Source: an uncultured Prevotellaceae bacterium (GTDB lineage Bacteria > Bacteroidota > Bacteroidia > Bacteroidales > Bacteroidaceae). From it: a stretch of DNA of 64,000 bases. The position numbers were made by a program, and so were the translations under genes. The notes under the pieces are model-generated. The model worked only from the letters and a program-made list of their open reading frames with translations. It did not search any database and had not been told where the DNA came from. Shown here in pieces: positions 13,838 to 23,831 of the stretch (positions are counted from its first letter, which is position 1; each line of letters opens with the position of its first letter). The stretch spans positions 62,001 through 126,000 of the forward strand of contig ONCG01000001.1 of NCBI GenBank assembly GCA_900316285.1, read 5' to 3'.

Positions 13838-16606
13838 TCACCTTGTTATCTTGTCTATCTCGGCGAGGGAGACTTCCGTGGAGGGGTGGAAACGATTGCT
13901 CTGCATGTAGGCCTCGAGGCTTCGGCGCAACTGGCGGGCCGCCGGGCGTTGGTCAAGGTCGGTAATGAGGTCGGCACCGCTTACAAGGAGCGAGCCATTG
14001 CCTACACGCACCTCGAAGAGCATAGCCAGCGGGCGAGCCGTGAACCAGTCATCGATGATGCGCACAATGGGTTGAATGCCAGGATTGATGAAGTCGTAGC
14101 GAATGGCATCGCAATGCGTCATCATGTCCTGCCATTGGTAATCGCTATAGCGGTCGGAAGGGAACAGAGCCAGCGAGGGATGGTCTGGCTGACAGAGTAG
14201 TCCAAGCGTGTGAGGTGCACCATTATTGGTCCAAAGCGTATTCCAGAAAATGCTGGAAAAGCCAACTTCCACCTCACCACCCAGAGCCTTGCTGACACGG
14301 CCCCGACCCAACGACAGCAGGACACGGCCACCATTCGCAAGAGCAGACAGCGCACCATCGTCCAGGGTATCGGTCACCACCACTTCCGGCTCCTCACCAG
14401 AGGAAGGAACCTCTGCAGCTGCTTCCGGATAGACCCAGAAATTCCACTCGTTCTTGATGTCGCCAAGGGCCACTTCGAGACGAAGCTGCTGCGGTTCTTT
14501 GAACATATAGAGAGGCAGTTGTATGGTGCCAACGTGCTGGCAGTTGCCCAATCCATAATACCGAGATGGGAAGCTACCGCCCACAAGCACCTCACCGAAA
14601 GTTGTGCTGATGGTCCACGTCACCTCACGTTCAAACGGTTCGAAATAGTTTGCCAGCTCGACATCAGCACGTAACTGCTCCACATTGGTATATATGAGTT
14701 TCTCCATGCGCACAAGGGGCACTATTCCGTTACAGAAACGACTGAACTCCCGAGCGTTGGTGTAGCCCTTATCGTCCCAAAACACATCGACAACACCCGT
14801 GAGTGCCGTGCCCTGACCAGGGAAGTCGTTGAGCCCCAACAGCTCAAAACCACCGAAATCCTTCGTGCGAAGGGCAGCCTCGATATCGGCCTTATAGCAA
14901 AGCGTCTGCAAGCGCCCAGATGCAATGAGGAAACTGTCTTCATAGGCCTGCAGCCCATTGTCGCGCAGGCGGTCACGGAAAATTTCGAAGTTGCGAGCGC
15001 GGTAGGCACCCGTGTATTTCTTTATCTCCCGGAAGTTAGGATAGACACACCACTGGCCTATCTCATGGCTGATCATGGGCTGGCTGAAGCGGCTGGTGTA
15101 GTCATGCCAATCGTATGCGGTCGATGGTGGCTGACTGTTGATGATGCTTTTCAGGCCCTGCCCCCATTGCTGGATGCGCGGTGTGGGGTCTGAAAGGAAG
15201 TCGCTCTCGACAATATTGGGCCATCCTGCTGCCGTGGTGTATATATGGCGAGGATCCTGCTGCTGATAGTGCAGGACAAACTTGCGCAAGTACTCCGCCG
15301 TATTCTTGCCACCCGGCTCGTTGCCGTAGGACATCATGCAGAACGATGGATGGTTGCCGTATGCCCGCAGGATGGCATCTGCCTCCTGATAGATGAAAGC
15401 ATCGATGGGCTTGCCATCGCCGAGTGTCGTCGATTGATTTGCCCATGAGGAACACTCCACATAGCAGTAGATTCCCATCTCATCGGCCACGGAGAAAGCC
15501 ACTTCAGGCGGACACCACGAATGGAAGCGCACGTGGTTGAGACCATACTTCTTATAGACACGAAACACACGCTGCCAATAAGCCTTGTCGAATGAAGGAT
15601 AACCCGTCAGCGGAAAGGTGCAGCAGTCAACATTGCCTCGCATGAAGACGGGATGACCGTTGAGGGTGAGCACACCATTGCGATTCTCCCACTGGCGCAC
15701 GCCAAAGCGGATGCTCTTGTCGTGACGTGACTCCTTCGACTGCACAATAGCCGTCAGCCGGTAGAGTCGTGGATGGAACTCATCCCAAGGCTGCATATCA
15801 GCAGGCATTGGCAACATTTCTTCCACTTCGGTTCGGCCCACGCCAAAGCGATGCTCTTTTCGCTTGCCGCCAAGGTAGAGGAATGCCTTCTGTGCCTTTC
15901 GGCCCTGGTTGTCGACGACGACCTTTACCCGCAACTCACGGCGATTCAGGTCGGGGTAGACATCGAGTTGGTCGATATGGAGCAAAGGACGCGCCTTGAG
16001 AACCATCTCGCCCGCAATCCCGTTCCAATTGCCCTGCGTGTTGTCACTCACGCTATGTGCGTTCTCACCGGGGTCTATGTCGTGAATATGATTGTCGACA
16101 CGCACCGTCAGCACATGCTTACCAGGCGTGAGCACACCGGTAAGGTCGTAATTCTGAGGTGCACAAAGGTCGTTGCGCTGTCCCACCAGCCGGCCATCGA
16201 CGTAAAGCGTAGTCAGCCAGTGACAACGTTCGAAGGTGAGTAGAATGGACTTCTGTTTCCAACTCTTGGGGATGACCACCTCACGTTGATACTCGGCCTC
16301 GCCCACGAAATACTTCTCGGGTTGCAGGATAAATGGAACCTTGATGTTGCCTGTCTGGCGATAGCGCTCGTAGGCCGGGGATTTGTAGTAGGGGTTGTGC
16401 TCGTCAATCTGCATCAGCCAGGGTGTGGCAACAGTTATGTCGTCGCCAAGATGGTTCGTAAGCATGGAGCCAGGCAACTGGCAGATGGCATCAATGCCAT
16501 CTGCCTTGATATGCCAAGGACCGGCGAGATCGATAGACTCCTGAGCCGTCGCGGTTCCATAGCAAACGACACACAGAAGGGAGAAGAGGAGGTGCCTATA
16601 GTTCAT
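13838..16606 (-). CDS. Glycoside hydrolase family 2 enzyme
   Basis: 922 aa from the ATG at 16606, which opens a normal signal peptide (MNYRHLLFSLLCVVCYGTATAQ). An upstream ATG at 16639 overlaps the GH35 stop as ATGA and would add 11 residues, so translational coupling is possible. It is a paralogue of the downstream GH2, sharing TQGNWNGI, the Cys-containing barrel entry and the catalytic segments: acid/base in MMSYGNEPGGKN, nucleophile in ISHEIGQWCVYP. It lacks the repeat insertions of its neighbour and serves as a built-in reference for them. Likely an exo-acting beta-glycosidase of the periplasm; the substrate is not deducible from sequence. Confidence 0.88.
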   Translation of the reverse strand: MNYRHLLFSLLCVVCYGTATAQESIDLAGPWHIKADGIDAICQLPGSMLTNHLGDDITVATPWLMQIDEHNPYYKSPAYERYRQTGNIKVPFILQPEKYFVGEAEYQREVVIPKSWKQKSILLTFERCHWLTTLYVDGRLVGQRNDLCAPQNYDLTGVLTPGKHVLTVRVDNHIHDIDPGENAHSVSDNTQGNWNGIAGEMVLKARPLLHIDQLDVYPDLNRRELRVKVVVDNQGRKAQKAFLYLGGKRKEHRFGVGRTEVEEMLPMPADMQPWDEFHPRLYRLTAIVQSKESRHDKSIRFGVRQWENRNGVLTLNGHPVFMRGNVDCCTFPLTGYPSFDKAYWQRVFRVYKKYGLNHVRFHSWCPPEVAFSVADEMGIYCYVECSSWANQSTTLGDGKPIDAFIYQEADAILRAYGNHPSFCMMSYGNEPGGKNTAEYLRKFVLHYQQQDPRHIYTTAAGWPNIVESDFLSDPTPRIQQWGQGLKSIINSQPPSTAYDWHDYTSRFSQPMISHEIGQWCVYPNFREIKKYTGAYRARNFEIFRDRLRDNGLQAYEDSFLIASGRLQTLCYKADIEAALRTKDFGGFELLGLNDFPGQGTALTGVVDVFWDDKGYTNAREFSRFCNGIVPLVRMEKLIYTNVEQLRADVELANYFEPFEREVTWTISTTFGEVLVGGSFPSRYYGLGNCQHVGTIQLPLYMFKEPQQLRLEVALGDIKNEWNFWVYPEAAAEVPSSGEEPEVVVTDTLDDGALSALANGGRVLLSLGRGRVSKALGGEVEVGFSSIFWNTLWTNNGAPHTLGLLCQPDHPSLALFPSDRYSDYQWQDMMTHCDAIRYDFINPGIQPIVRIIDDWFTARPLAMLFEVRVGNGSLLVSGADLITDLDQRPAARQLRRSLEAYMQSNRFHPSTEVSLAEIDKITR

Positions 16607-16635
16607 AGCGCTAAGTGGTAATAAGAGTATCCTGT

Positions 16636-18747
16636 TCATAGTCCCTGATATGTGATGATTACGTTGTTTACTTGTTCGCCAAGTGTGGTGTCAGCCTCAC
16701 GGGGGAAGTAGATAGGCATGTTCTCCTGCAGAGGCAGGATGCGGAGTTCAAGTTCCGTGGTGCCAGCTGGCAGTCGCCAAAGGCCATAGAGCATCGGACG
16801 ACCATTGTAGAAGTTATCAGCAATAAGCTGGCCGTTGCAGTAGAGACGTGCCACGTCGCCGCGGTAGTCAATCTGCAGCAGCCGGCGATACTTGGTAACG
16901 GCATCATTCGGCACACTGATACGATAAACAGCAGCCTGTTCGAAGTCTTCGTCCGTAGGCTCCTCCGCCACCTTGTTCACTCCCATCGTAATAGTACGTA
17001 GCGGTCCTGCGTCGCGTATTTTCTCGCAAATGGCACCAAGCCCGATATCGTCTTGCGGCGTCTCATCGAGGAAGAGGTGTTCGGCATCATCTGTCGAGAG
17101 CAGATAGATGTTCTGCCAGACAGGCTTTTCCGTGCCACGCGCCTTCACATTGCGCAGCATCTTTCCATTTTCAAGAACGATAGTGGTTGGGATGCCCTTG
17201 ATTTGCTGCATATAAATCTTGCCATTGCGCTTGGCAACCAGCTGTGCCGTAGCATAGCGAATGCCGTCGATGTTGACAGGAAGTATACACATGGTACCGG
17301 CTGGAATAGTCAGCTTTGGCAGCTTCACACCGCAAGCCTCCAGTTGCACATCGCGCTTTGTGGAGAGGTTCTGCAGGCGTTCGTAGTTGTTGATAAAGAT
17401 AAAACCGCTACCATCCTTTTCACGAACAGACCAACGAAGGTGCGAGTCATCACCCTTCGCAATGTCTTGCTCGCAAGGGAAACGAGCTGCCATCGGAGCG
17501 AGCAACTCGGCGTAGTCGTGCATGAACAGATGCAATGGGCGCAACATATAATAATGTGGATTCTTCTGGCCGAACTCGCCAAGTGGCGCTTGGAAGTCGT
17601 AGTTTTTCACAGGCATGTCGTTATAGTTCGTGGCCAGGGTGCGCTGCATCTCGTTGAGCCATGTCTGCCCATCGGGATTGGTGCCGCCGTGATACATGTA
17701 GTAGCCCAGCAGGTTAGACCCCGAGCCGAGCTTCACCAGTGCCATCGAATAGGCATCCTCGGGATAGAGGTAAGGACGACGATGGTAGGCCGTCATCATG
17801 CCACCACCCAACTCGCAGGTGAAGTAAGGGGCCCCACCCCGACCCTCCCCAAAGGGGGAGGGGGTAACAATCCCGCGGTTCTCCCCAGCAGGGAGGGAGT
17901 TGGCGGTATCGAGTGCTCCCATGTTTTCGCCCAACCCTGAAGGGGCGCGGAAGTTGAAAGCTTTGTAGTAGCTGCCGGCAGTCTCTTCGAGCGAGCGCTC
18001 CCAGAAGCCATCGGCATAGTCGCCATAGAGCGGCAGCATCTCACCATAGGGCACAGGAGTGGCAAGTTCGGGCCAGCCCGTCCGTGTGTAGAACGGCAAG
18101 TCGAAGCCGATGCGCAGCGCCATCTTCTTCAATGCCATGAGATAGGAGCCGCGCCCACGATACTCATTGTCGAACTGGCAGGCCATGACTGGACCGCCAT
18201 CCTTCCATTGCAGTCCTTGCACCTGTGTGAAAATCTGCCTATAGAGGCGTTCCACATAAAATAGGAAGCGTGGGTCTTCAGATCGCATCCGGATAGGCTT
18301 ACTAGTTCCCTCTCCTTCGGGGAGGGTTAGGGAGGGGTTATACATCCAGTCAGGAATCCCACCGCAGCGCACCTCGCCATGACAGAATGGGCCAATGCGC
18401 AACACCACTGGCATCTGCTCGGCCTTACACACCTCGAGGAACTGGCGAAGGTCGCGTTGGCCGTCCCAGCGAAAAATGCCCTGTTGCTCTTCAACATGAT
18501 TCCAGAACACATAGGTGGCGATGATGGTCACGCCACCGTCTTTCATCTTCCTGACCTCCTGTTGCCATTCACTCTGTGGAATGCGCGAGTAGTGAATCTC
18601 TCCCATCACGGGACAGACGCGCCGACCATCGATGATCAAGCTCGTCGCATCCCACGAAACACTGGGCACATCAGCTGCCCACGACATCATGACAGCTCCA
18701 AGCAGACAACTCACAAAGGCTATTTGTCTTTTTACGGATATTCTCAT
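16636..18747 (-). CDS. GH35 beta-galactosidase with in-frame repeat insertions
   Basis: 703 aa from the ATG at 18747 (MRISVKRQIAFVSCLLGAVM..., a signal peptide). A longer frame to 18777 would need a TTG inside the promoter. The GH35 barrel begins with IIDGRRVCPVMGEIHYSRIP. The acid/base region is GPFCHGEVRCGGIPDWM and the nucleophile Glu is in YFTCELGGGM. It hydrolyses terminal beta-galactose. Two G/C-rich palindromes are in frame: NPSLTLPEGEG (18307-18338), right after the acid/base motif, and VTPSPFGEGRGGA (17829-17900), just before the nucleophile motif, so both flank the active site in sequence. It is 93 nt downstream of the TPR gene and overlaps or abuts the next GH2. Confidence 0.87.
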   Translation of the reverse strand: MRISVKRQIAFVSCLLGAVMMSWAADVPSVSWDATSLIIDGRRVCPVMGEIHYSRIPQSEWQQEVRKMKDGGVTIIATYVFWNHVEEQQGIFRWDGQRDLRQFLEVCKAEQMPVVLRIGPFCHGEVRCGGIPDWMYNPSLTLPEGEGTSKPIRMRSEDPRFLFYVERLYRQIFTQVQGLQWKDGGPVMACQFDNEYRGRGSYLMALKKMALRIGFDLPFYTRTGWPELATPVPYGEMLPLYGDYADGFWERSLEETAGSYYKAFNFRAPSGLGENMGALDTANSLPAGENRGIVTPSPFGEGRGGAPYFTCELGGGMMTAYHRRPYLYPEDAYSMALVKLGSGSNLLGYYMYHGGTNPDGQTWLNEMQRTLATNYNDMPVKNYDFQAPLGEFGQKNPHYYMLRPLHLFMHDYAELLAPMAARFPCEQDIAKGDDSHLRWSVREKDGSGFIFINNYERLQNLSTKRDVQLEACGVKLPKLTIPAGTMCILPVNIDGIRYATAQLVAKRNGKIYMQQIKGIPTTIVLENGKMLRNVKARGTEKPVWQNIYLLSTDDAEHLFLDETPQDDIGLGAICEKIRDAGPLRTITMGVNKVAEEPTDEDFEQAAVYRISVPNDAVTKYRRLLQIDYRGDVARLYCNGQLIADNFYNGRPMLYGLWRLPAGTTELELRILPLQENMPIYFPREADTTLGEQVNNVIITYQGL
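17829..17900. repeat. G/C-rich palindrome pair in frame in GH35
   Basis: CCCCACCCCGACCCTCCCC..GGGGGAGGGGG followed by a shorter CTCCCCAGCAGGGAGG, together encoding a Gly/Pro-rich loop before the TCELGGG motif. Confidence 0.75.
18307..18338. repeat. G/C-rich palindrome in frame in GH35
   Basis: CCCTCTCCTTCGGGGAGGG followed by TTAGGGAGGGG, encoding NPSLTLPEGEG directly after the DWMY of the acid/base region. Confidence 0.75.
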
Positions 18748-18766
18748 ACGATCAATGATTTCTTTA

Positions 18767-18774
18767 CAAAGGTA
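18767..18774 (-). promoter_or_regulatory. TACCTTTG -7 element upstream of GH35
   Basis: Read on the minus strand, TACCTTTG lies 20 nt before the GH35 start. A matching TTTG at -33 is not evident. A TTATATACTTTTT motif, as seen beside the palindromic elements, lies at 18823-18836. This suggests an internal promoter between the TPR and GH35 genes. Confidence 0.5.
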
Positions 18775-18840
18775 CAATTTTCTGCTGATTTTCCTACTTT
18801 TTCCTACCTTTTATTTTGGCAGTTATATACTTTTTCAGAA

Positions 18841-21800
18841 CTATCCCATGAGCGTGCGCAATGCCTGGAGGCCCTGATGATTCACGTCGAGTGCTTCGGC
18901 CTCAGCGAGGAAGTGACGCGCCTTGTCGGCATGGCCAAGTCCGTAGTGGCCAAGGGCAAGCATGTAGAGGCAATGGATGCGGTTCTTCGTGTCAAGTTCA
19001 TCGCTTCCTTCCCAGACGAGCAGGTCAGGCAGCGAAACGGCAAAGTAGTCCATGGTCTGATGCTCGAATAGGTGCTGCTGACCGTAGTTCACGAGTCGCC
19101 AGAAGCGGCCGTTGGCCTCTTCGTCGCGTCCAAGCCGATGCAGGGCCATTCCCTGATAGAAGATCTTGTCGGGCTTGGCATCGTTGTAGTACATGGCTGC
19201 AGCAGGTTCCTGCGGACCCATGGTGGCCTTCTCCCAGCAGTCGCGTGCCTTTTCCGTGTTGCCCTGCATCTCATAAGCCAGGCCAAGGAAGTAGTAGAAG
19301 TCGTTCTCCTGCGCCCCATAGAGTTTGCCCTCACCAAGATGATGGGGGTATTCCAAACATTCTTCGAGCAGTTGAATGCTCTTATCAAGAGCACTGGGAC
19401 GGGGTGTTTCAACAGACATGCCTACCTGCAACTTTTCACTATTCACTTTTCCCTTTTCACTTAACTGCCTAAGCAGCTGCTTGGCCAATTCCACCCGTGC
19501 AATCTGGTATTGAGCAGGCACCTTGCCTTCACCGCCCTCCCAGGGATGGAAGTGGTGGCTGTCGAGTTCGCGCATAGCTTCCTCGTAGCGACCTAGCTGG
19601 TTCAGCAACGTGATATGCTCGAGCAAGAGATCGTCGCGCTGCGCCATGAGTTTGGGATAGCGCTCGAGGTTGTCGAGGCGGAACTGGTGTGGACGCTGCA
19701 TGCGCTTGTAGAGTTGGTCGAGCTCCATGAGGATACGGGCATCATGTTCGTCGAGGTGGAAAGCCCGCTCCATACACTCCAGTGCCTCCTGCTGGCGCCC
19801 CTGCTTGTTGAATCGTGCCAAGGCGAGGTTGCGCCAGACGGTGGGGAACTGCGCATCGAGACTCGCGGCGAGTTCCCAATTTTCGATAGCAACGTCGTAC
19901 TGTCGCTTGTCGTAGTAGAGGCAGCCAAGGTAGTAAGGTGCACGGGCACCCTCGGGATTCATCTCTTTGGCTACAGAGAGAACCACTACGTCCTCCAAAC
20001 GATTGGGGAAGCAATAGTCTGGTTTGACTTTTTCTGCCTGTTGGAAGTAGCTGATGGCTTCCTCACGCAGTCCCTGACACAGTTTGAAGTAGCCTAAATA
20101 ATAAGATGTGAGTGGCGAATCTTTCTGCAGTTTCTTGGTCACGGCGGGTATGGAGAGCACTTGCTCGGCCTCTTGCCATAAACCTGCCTGAGCATAGTCG
20201 AGCGCAAGTTCGTGGTAGTTGCAGACGTTGCCATGCATCATCTCCACCAACTGCTTCAGCACGTCCTTATCCTTCGTCAGCAGGTATCGTTCGAAGATGA
20301 TTCCATAGTTGAAGCGGTCTATCTTGAGCGACTCGTCGATGAGTTGCAAGCGGTCGTTCAAATCTTTCGAGCTGCCCATCTGCAAACCGCCTTTCTGCTT
20401 GCATTCTTGCAACAGTCGCAGAACGGCAGCCTTCAAGGCACGCGCCTTGTGGTTACAACTATTGAAGATGAGACAGCGATTGAGCTCGTCGAGTGCATCC
20501 TCATAGCGGCCCTGCGATGTGCTGATGCAAGCTGCCTCGAAGTAGCCTGCGTCGGCCCATGCCTTGTTCCATGTGGACTTCCAGAAGAGTTCATAGGCCT
20601 CCTGCGGACGTTGCAAGTATTTCAGCGCCAATGCAAGGTTGAAGATGGGCTCGCCCTCATAGGGGTTCGGGTTACGCTTCTGCCAAATCTTCACAGCTTT
20701 ACGCAGATAAGGTTCAGCCTTGTCGAAACGTCCGCGTCGCAAATACCAAAGACCCATCTGGTTCAGACAGCGCACATCATTGGGATCGCGACGCAAAGCC
20801 TCCTCGTAGTAGTCGAGGGCCGACCACGTGGCATGACGGTATTGCTCCAGGTGGAGTCCTGTCAGATAGAGCTGGTCGTTGGTCTTCGTGTCGGCAGGTG
20901 GCAAGGCTGCCTCGGCAGCGTCGGGGATAGGACGAATCTCATCGGGTTCGGCATGCCAACAGATAGCGCCTCCTCTATTCCCTCCCGATGTGGGAACGAT
21001 CGTCAGTGTCAGTTCATCGAACTTGGCACCCTTCACATCTATCGTCTCGGAAAGAATGGCCTCCGGCGACAACGTCAACACCTTATTATAGTACTCCTCA
21101 CCATTGTCGTTGCGCAACACGATGCGAGCCTCCTGTCTTGATGTAGCCAGCACCTGCAGGCACACGCCACTTTCCGGAACAGGGTTGATGTTCATGATGA
21201 AATCCCGCGACGCCTGCTTCACCACACCAAGCTCGCGATAGGGCATGAAATACTGAGTGAACTGCTTCTCCTCGTAGGGCATGAGCCACGTGAAATCGGG
21301 TTGGTTCTCGGTATAGACACCCGCCATCAGTTCGATGTAGGGGCGGAAACCCTCCCGGATGTTTCCAACCGATAACCCGTCAGAAGCGGTAGCTTCGTCG
21401 GTCAGATTTCGGTCCCACGCTCTTCCGAAGTCGCCGTTGCCCCATGTCCACTGCTTCTTGCCTGGTGAGAAGTGGTGCGAGGCCACGTGTAGCATACCGC
21501 CTTGGGTGTCGTTCTCGTAGCCGCCCTCGAAGTCATATTTCGAGTTCACGGCCATATAACTGGTCGGCACCTTGATATTCTTGTAGTTGGAGATGTCGAC
21601 GCCTGCGGAATAGTCCATTTTATAATAGGTGCCAGTGGCAATCGGGAAACTACTGACGGCACGCTTTCCATGGTCGAACACCGCGTTGACATCGGGCGGG
21701 AACACGCTCTGATACTGGTCGTTCACCTCCACGGCTGGATTGGCCCACCACAGGAAGGTCTGCGGTAGACTGGTACGATTCGAGACGCGCCCTTTGATTT

Positions 21801-22308
21801 CCAAGTAAGCACAGCCCGGGCGCAGCGTAAAGCCAGCCACTCCCTTCTGATGGAACATGCGTTCCATCTCGTTCACCCACACTGTCACCGAACCATCATT
21901 CGCTTCCTCGATGTCACAATCAACTGGCAGATAGGTCGACGGACGATGGTGCTGTGGCCAGTTGAACTCAATGCCGCCCGATATCCACGGACCTGTCAAG
22001 CCCACCAGCGCAGGTTTGATGACGTGGTTGTAGTAGACGAAGTGGCGTTCCTTAATTTTGTCGTAGGCCATCTGGATGCGACCGCCCAACTCGGGTAGCA
22101 CCATCACCTTCAGGTATTCGTTCTCCAGCCAAACAGCCATCCACTCGTGGGGTGTGGGCTCGTCGGCTATCGACTCCACAACCGGATAGGGATAGACCAC
22201 ACCACTCGAGCCCTGATAGACGCGCTTCTCCAAAAATATAGGGTTTTTCTCGGCTTTTCCAATTTCGTAAGTCGGTATCGTGACCAACTCTCTCCATGCT
22301 TTTACCAT
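18841..22308 (-). CDS. DUF5107-like plus TPR-repeat protein
   Basis: 1155 aa from the ATG at 22308; a frame to 22323 would need TTG. The N-terminal half (about residues 1-400) is beta-rich and fits the DUF5107 domain seen beside carbohydrate genes: YEIGKAEKNPIFLEKRVYQG, LENEYLKVMVLPELGGRI and GPWISGGIEFNWPQHHRPS resemble aldose-epimerase-like sugar-binding folds. The C-terminal half is a run of tetratricopeptide repeats (NDVRCLNQMGLWYLRRGRFD, GYFEAACISTSQGRYEDAL and others). No signal peptide, so probably cytoplasmic. It starts 18 nt after the sugar transporter and precedes GH35, which suggests a role in handling the imported sugar. No enzymatic activity can be assigned. Confidence 0.8.
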   Translation of the reverse strand: MVKAWRELVTIPTYEIGKAEKNPIFLEKRVYQGSSGVVYPYPVVESIADEPTPHEWMAVWLENEYLKVMVLPELGGRIQMAYDKIKERHFVYYNHVIKPALVGLTGPWISGGIEFNWPQHHRPSTYLPVDCDIEEANDGSVTVWVNEMERMFHQKGVAGFTLRPGCAYLEIKGRVSNRTSLPQTFLWWANPAVEVNDQYQSVFPPDVNAVFDHGKRAVSSFPIATGTYYKMDYSAGVDISNYKNIKVPTSYMAVNSKYDFEGGYENDTQGGMLHVASHHFSPGKKQWTWGNGDFGRAWDRNLTDEATASDGLSVGNIREGFRPYIELMAGVYTENQPDFTWLMPYEEKQFTQYFMPYRELGVVKQASRDFIMNINPVPESGVCLQVLATSRQEARIVLRNDNGEEYYNKVLTLSPEAILSETIDVKGAKFDELTLTIVPTSGGNRGGAICWHAEPDEIRPIPDAAEAALPPADTKTNDQLYLTGLHLEQYRHATWSALDYYEEALRRDPNDVRCLNQMGLWYLRRGRFDKAEPYLRKAVKIWQKRNPNPYEGEPIFNLALALKYLQRPQEAYELFWKSTWNKAWADAGYFEAACISTSQGRYEDALDELNRCLIFNSCNHKARALKAAVLRLLQECKQKGGLQMGSSKDLNDRLQLIDESLKIDRFNYGIIFERYLLTKDKDVLKQLVEMMHGNVCNYHELALDYAQAGLWQEAEQVLSIPAVTKKLQKDSPLTSYYLGYFKLCQGLREEAISYFQQAEKVKPDYCFPNRLEDVVVLSVAKEMNPEGARAPYYLGCLYYDKRQYDVAIENWELAASLDAQFPTVWRNLALARFNKQGRQQEALECMERAFHLDEHDARILMELDQLYKRMQRPHQFRLDNLERYPKLMAQRDDLLLEHITLLNQLGRYEEAMRELDSHHFHPWEGGEGKVPAQYQIARVELAKQLLRQLSEKGKVNSEKLQVGMSVETPRPSALDKSIQLLEECLEYPHHLGEGKLYGAQENDFYYFLGLAYEMQGNTEKARDCWEKATMGPQEPAAAMYYNDAKPDKIFYQGMALHRLGRDEEANGRFWRLVNYGQQHLFEHQTMDYFAVSLPDLLVWEGSDELDTKNRIHCLYMLALGHYGLGHADKARHFLAEAEALDVNHQGLQALRTLMG

Positions 22309-22326
22309 AGTCTTAATATTCAATGA

Positions 22327-23739
22327 TCAATTTTTACTCGTCAGTTCCTGCTCCAACTGTTCCAGCGACTTTCCGTTGGTTTCAGGACAACGGCGCAGGA
22401 AGAAGAGGAATCCGCAGATGCAGATGGCGGAATAAATCCAGAACGTACCGCTCGAACCCAGCGAGGCATTGAGCGAGGGGAACGAGAACGTCAACGTGCA
22501 ACAGCCTGTCCACAGGGCGAACGTACAAGTGGCCATTGCCACACCACGCACGCGGTTGGGGAAGATTTCGGATAGCAGCACCCAAGTGACAGGACCGAGC
22601 GTCATCGCATAAACGGCAATGGCTGCCACGACGAGCACCACCATGAAGAAACCGGTCACGTGTAGGTAGTAGCAGGTGCCCAAGGTAAGGTAGATAAGAC
22701 CGAGTCCGGCAGCACCAAAGAGCATGAGTGAGCGACGCCCGAGGCGGTCGACGGTGTAGAGTGCCACGATGGTGAACACGACATTGGCCACGCCGGTGAT
22801 GACAATATTAAACAACACGTCGCCGACGCTATAGCCAGCCGACTGGAAGATTTCCTGTGCGTAGTTGAAGATAACGTTTGTGCCACACCACTGCTGGAAC
22901 ACAGCCACCACCACGCCCAGCACGAGCACGGCGGCATAGCGGTGTGTGAAGAGTTCGCGCAGTCCGCCCTGATTCTGCTGCTCACTCGAGACTGAAGCCT
23001 CAATGGCAGCCAGCTCACATTCAGCATAAGCCTCGCCGCCAATTCTGAAGAGCGTAGCAAAGGCCTTGCGACTCCCCTCTTCTCGGAGCGGCTGGGGCAG
23101 GCTTCCTTGCCAACGCGGGCTCTCAGGAATGAAGAACGCCAACACGAGGAAGCAGGCGGCAGGCAGGGTCTCTGCCCAAAACATCCAGCGCCATCCCATC
23201 TGACCATTCCACGAAGCGAGGATGTCGCCGTTTGTGAAACCTGCAGGAATGGGCTCTGCCAGCTGCCAGTTCACAATCTGTGCGGCGAGGATGCCCAACA
23301 CAATAGTCATCTGGTTGAGCGACACCAGCCGCCCACGTATCTCCGAAGGCGATATCTCGGCAATATACATCGGCGAAAGCGCACTGGCCACGCCAATTCC
23401 CACGCCACCTATAAAGCGTGCGATGTTAAACAAGGTGAAGTCGGAGAAGGCCCCCGTGGCGATGGCCGATACTGTGAAGAGCACGGCAGCCGTGATGAGC
23501 AACGGCTTGCGACCATAGCGGTCGGCGAGTGCACCGGCCACCATTGCTCCCACCAAACAACCCACAAGAGCCGTCGACATAGCGATGCCTTGCATCACGG
23601 GACTTTCTGAAATGCCGAAAAACAACTCGTAGAAAGGTTTGGCACCACCAATAACCACCCAGTCGTAGCCAAAAAGCAGACCGCCCATGGCCGAGACGAG
23701 GCAGATGAAATAAATGAACGCGCGATTGTATTGCTGCAT
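22327..23739 (-). CDS. Sugar-porter family MFS transporter
   Basis: 470 aa with 12 predicted membrane segments and the sugar-porter signatures in order: GGLLFGYDWVVIGGA, DRYGRKPLL, RFIGGVGIGVASALSPMYIA, PESPRW, QQWCGTNVIFNYA, DRLGRRSL, LLSEIFPNRVRG and PETNGKSLEQLE. It imports a mono- or disaccharide by proton symport across the inner membrane (XylE/GalP type). A stretch after PESPRW (QGSLPQPLREEGSRK) is longer than usual and resembles the G/C-rich in-frame cassettes. First gene of the minus-strand operon, divergent from the AraC-type regulator; the 92-nt intergenic region probably holds its operator. The sugar is not identifiable. Confidence 0.92.
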   Translation of the reverse strand: MQQYNRAFIYFICLVSAMGGLLFGYDWVVIGGAKPFYELFFGISESPVMQGIAMSTALVGCLVGAMVAGALADRYGRKPLLITAAVLFTVSAIATGAFSDFTLFNIARFIGGVGIGVASALSPMYIAEISPSEIRGRLVSLNQMTIVLGILAAQIVNWQLAEPIPAGFTNGDILASWNGQMGWRWMFWAETLPAACFLVLAFFIPESPRWQGSLPQPLREEGSRKAFATLFRIGGEAYAECELAAIEASVSSEQQNQGGLRELFTHRYAAVLVLGVVVAVFQQWCGTNVIFNYAQEIFQSAGYSVGDVLFNIVITGVANVVFTIVALYTVDRLGRRSLMLFGAAGLGLIYLTLGTCYYLHVTGFFMVVLVVAAIAVYAMTLGPVTWVLLSEIFPNRVRGVAMATCTFALWTGCCTLTFSFPSLNASLGSSGTFWIYSAICICGFLFFLRRCPETNGKSLEQLEQELTSKN

Positions 23740-23831
23740 GATTTTTGAGTTATTGAGTTTTCGGAGTTTGATGAATACTCGTGTCTTCCGAGTTTGCGAT
23801 GCAAAATTACATCATTTTCCACAATAAAAAG

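Noticed and set aside
18748-18777. Longer N-terminus for GH35
   Set aside because: The upstream start would be TTG inside the -7 promoter box; the ATG at 18747 opens the signal peptide.
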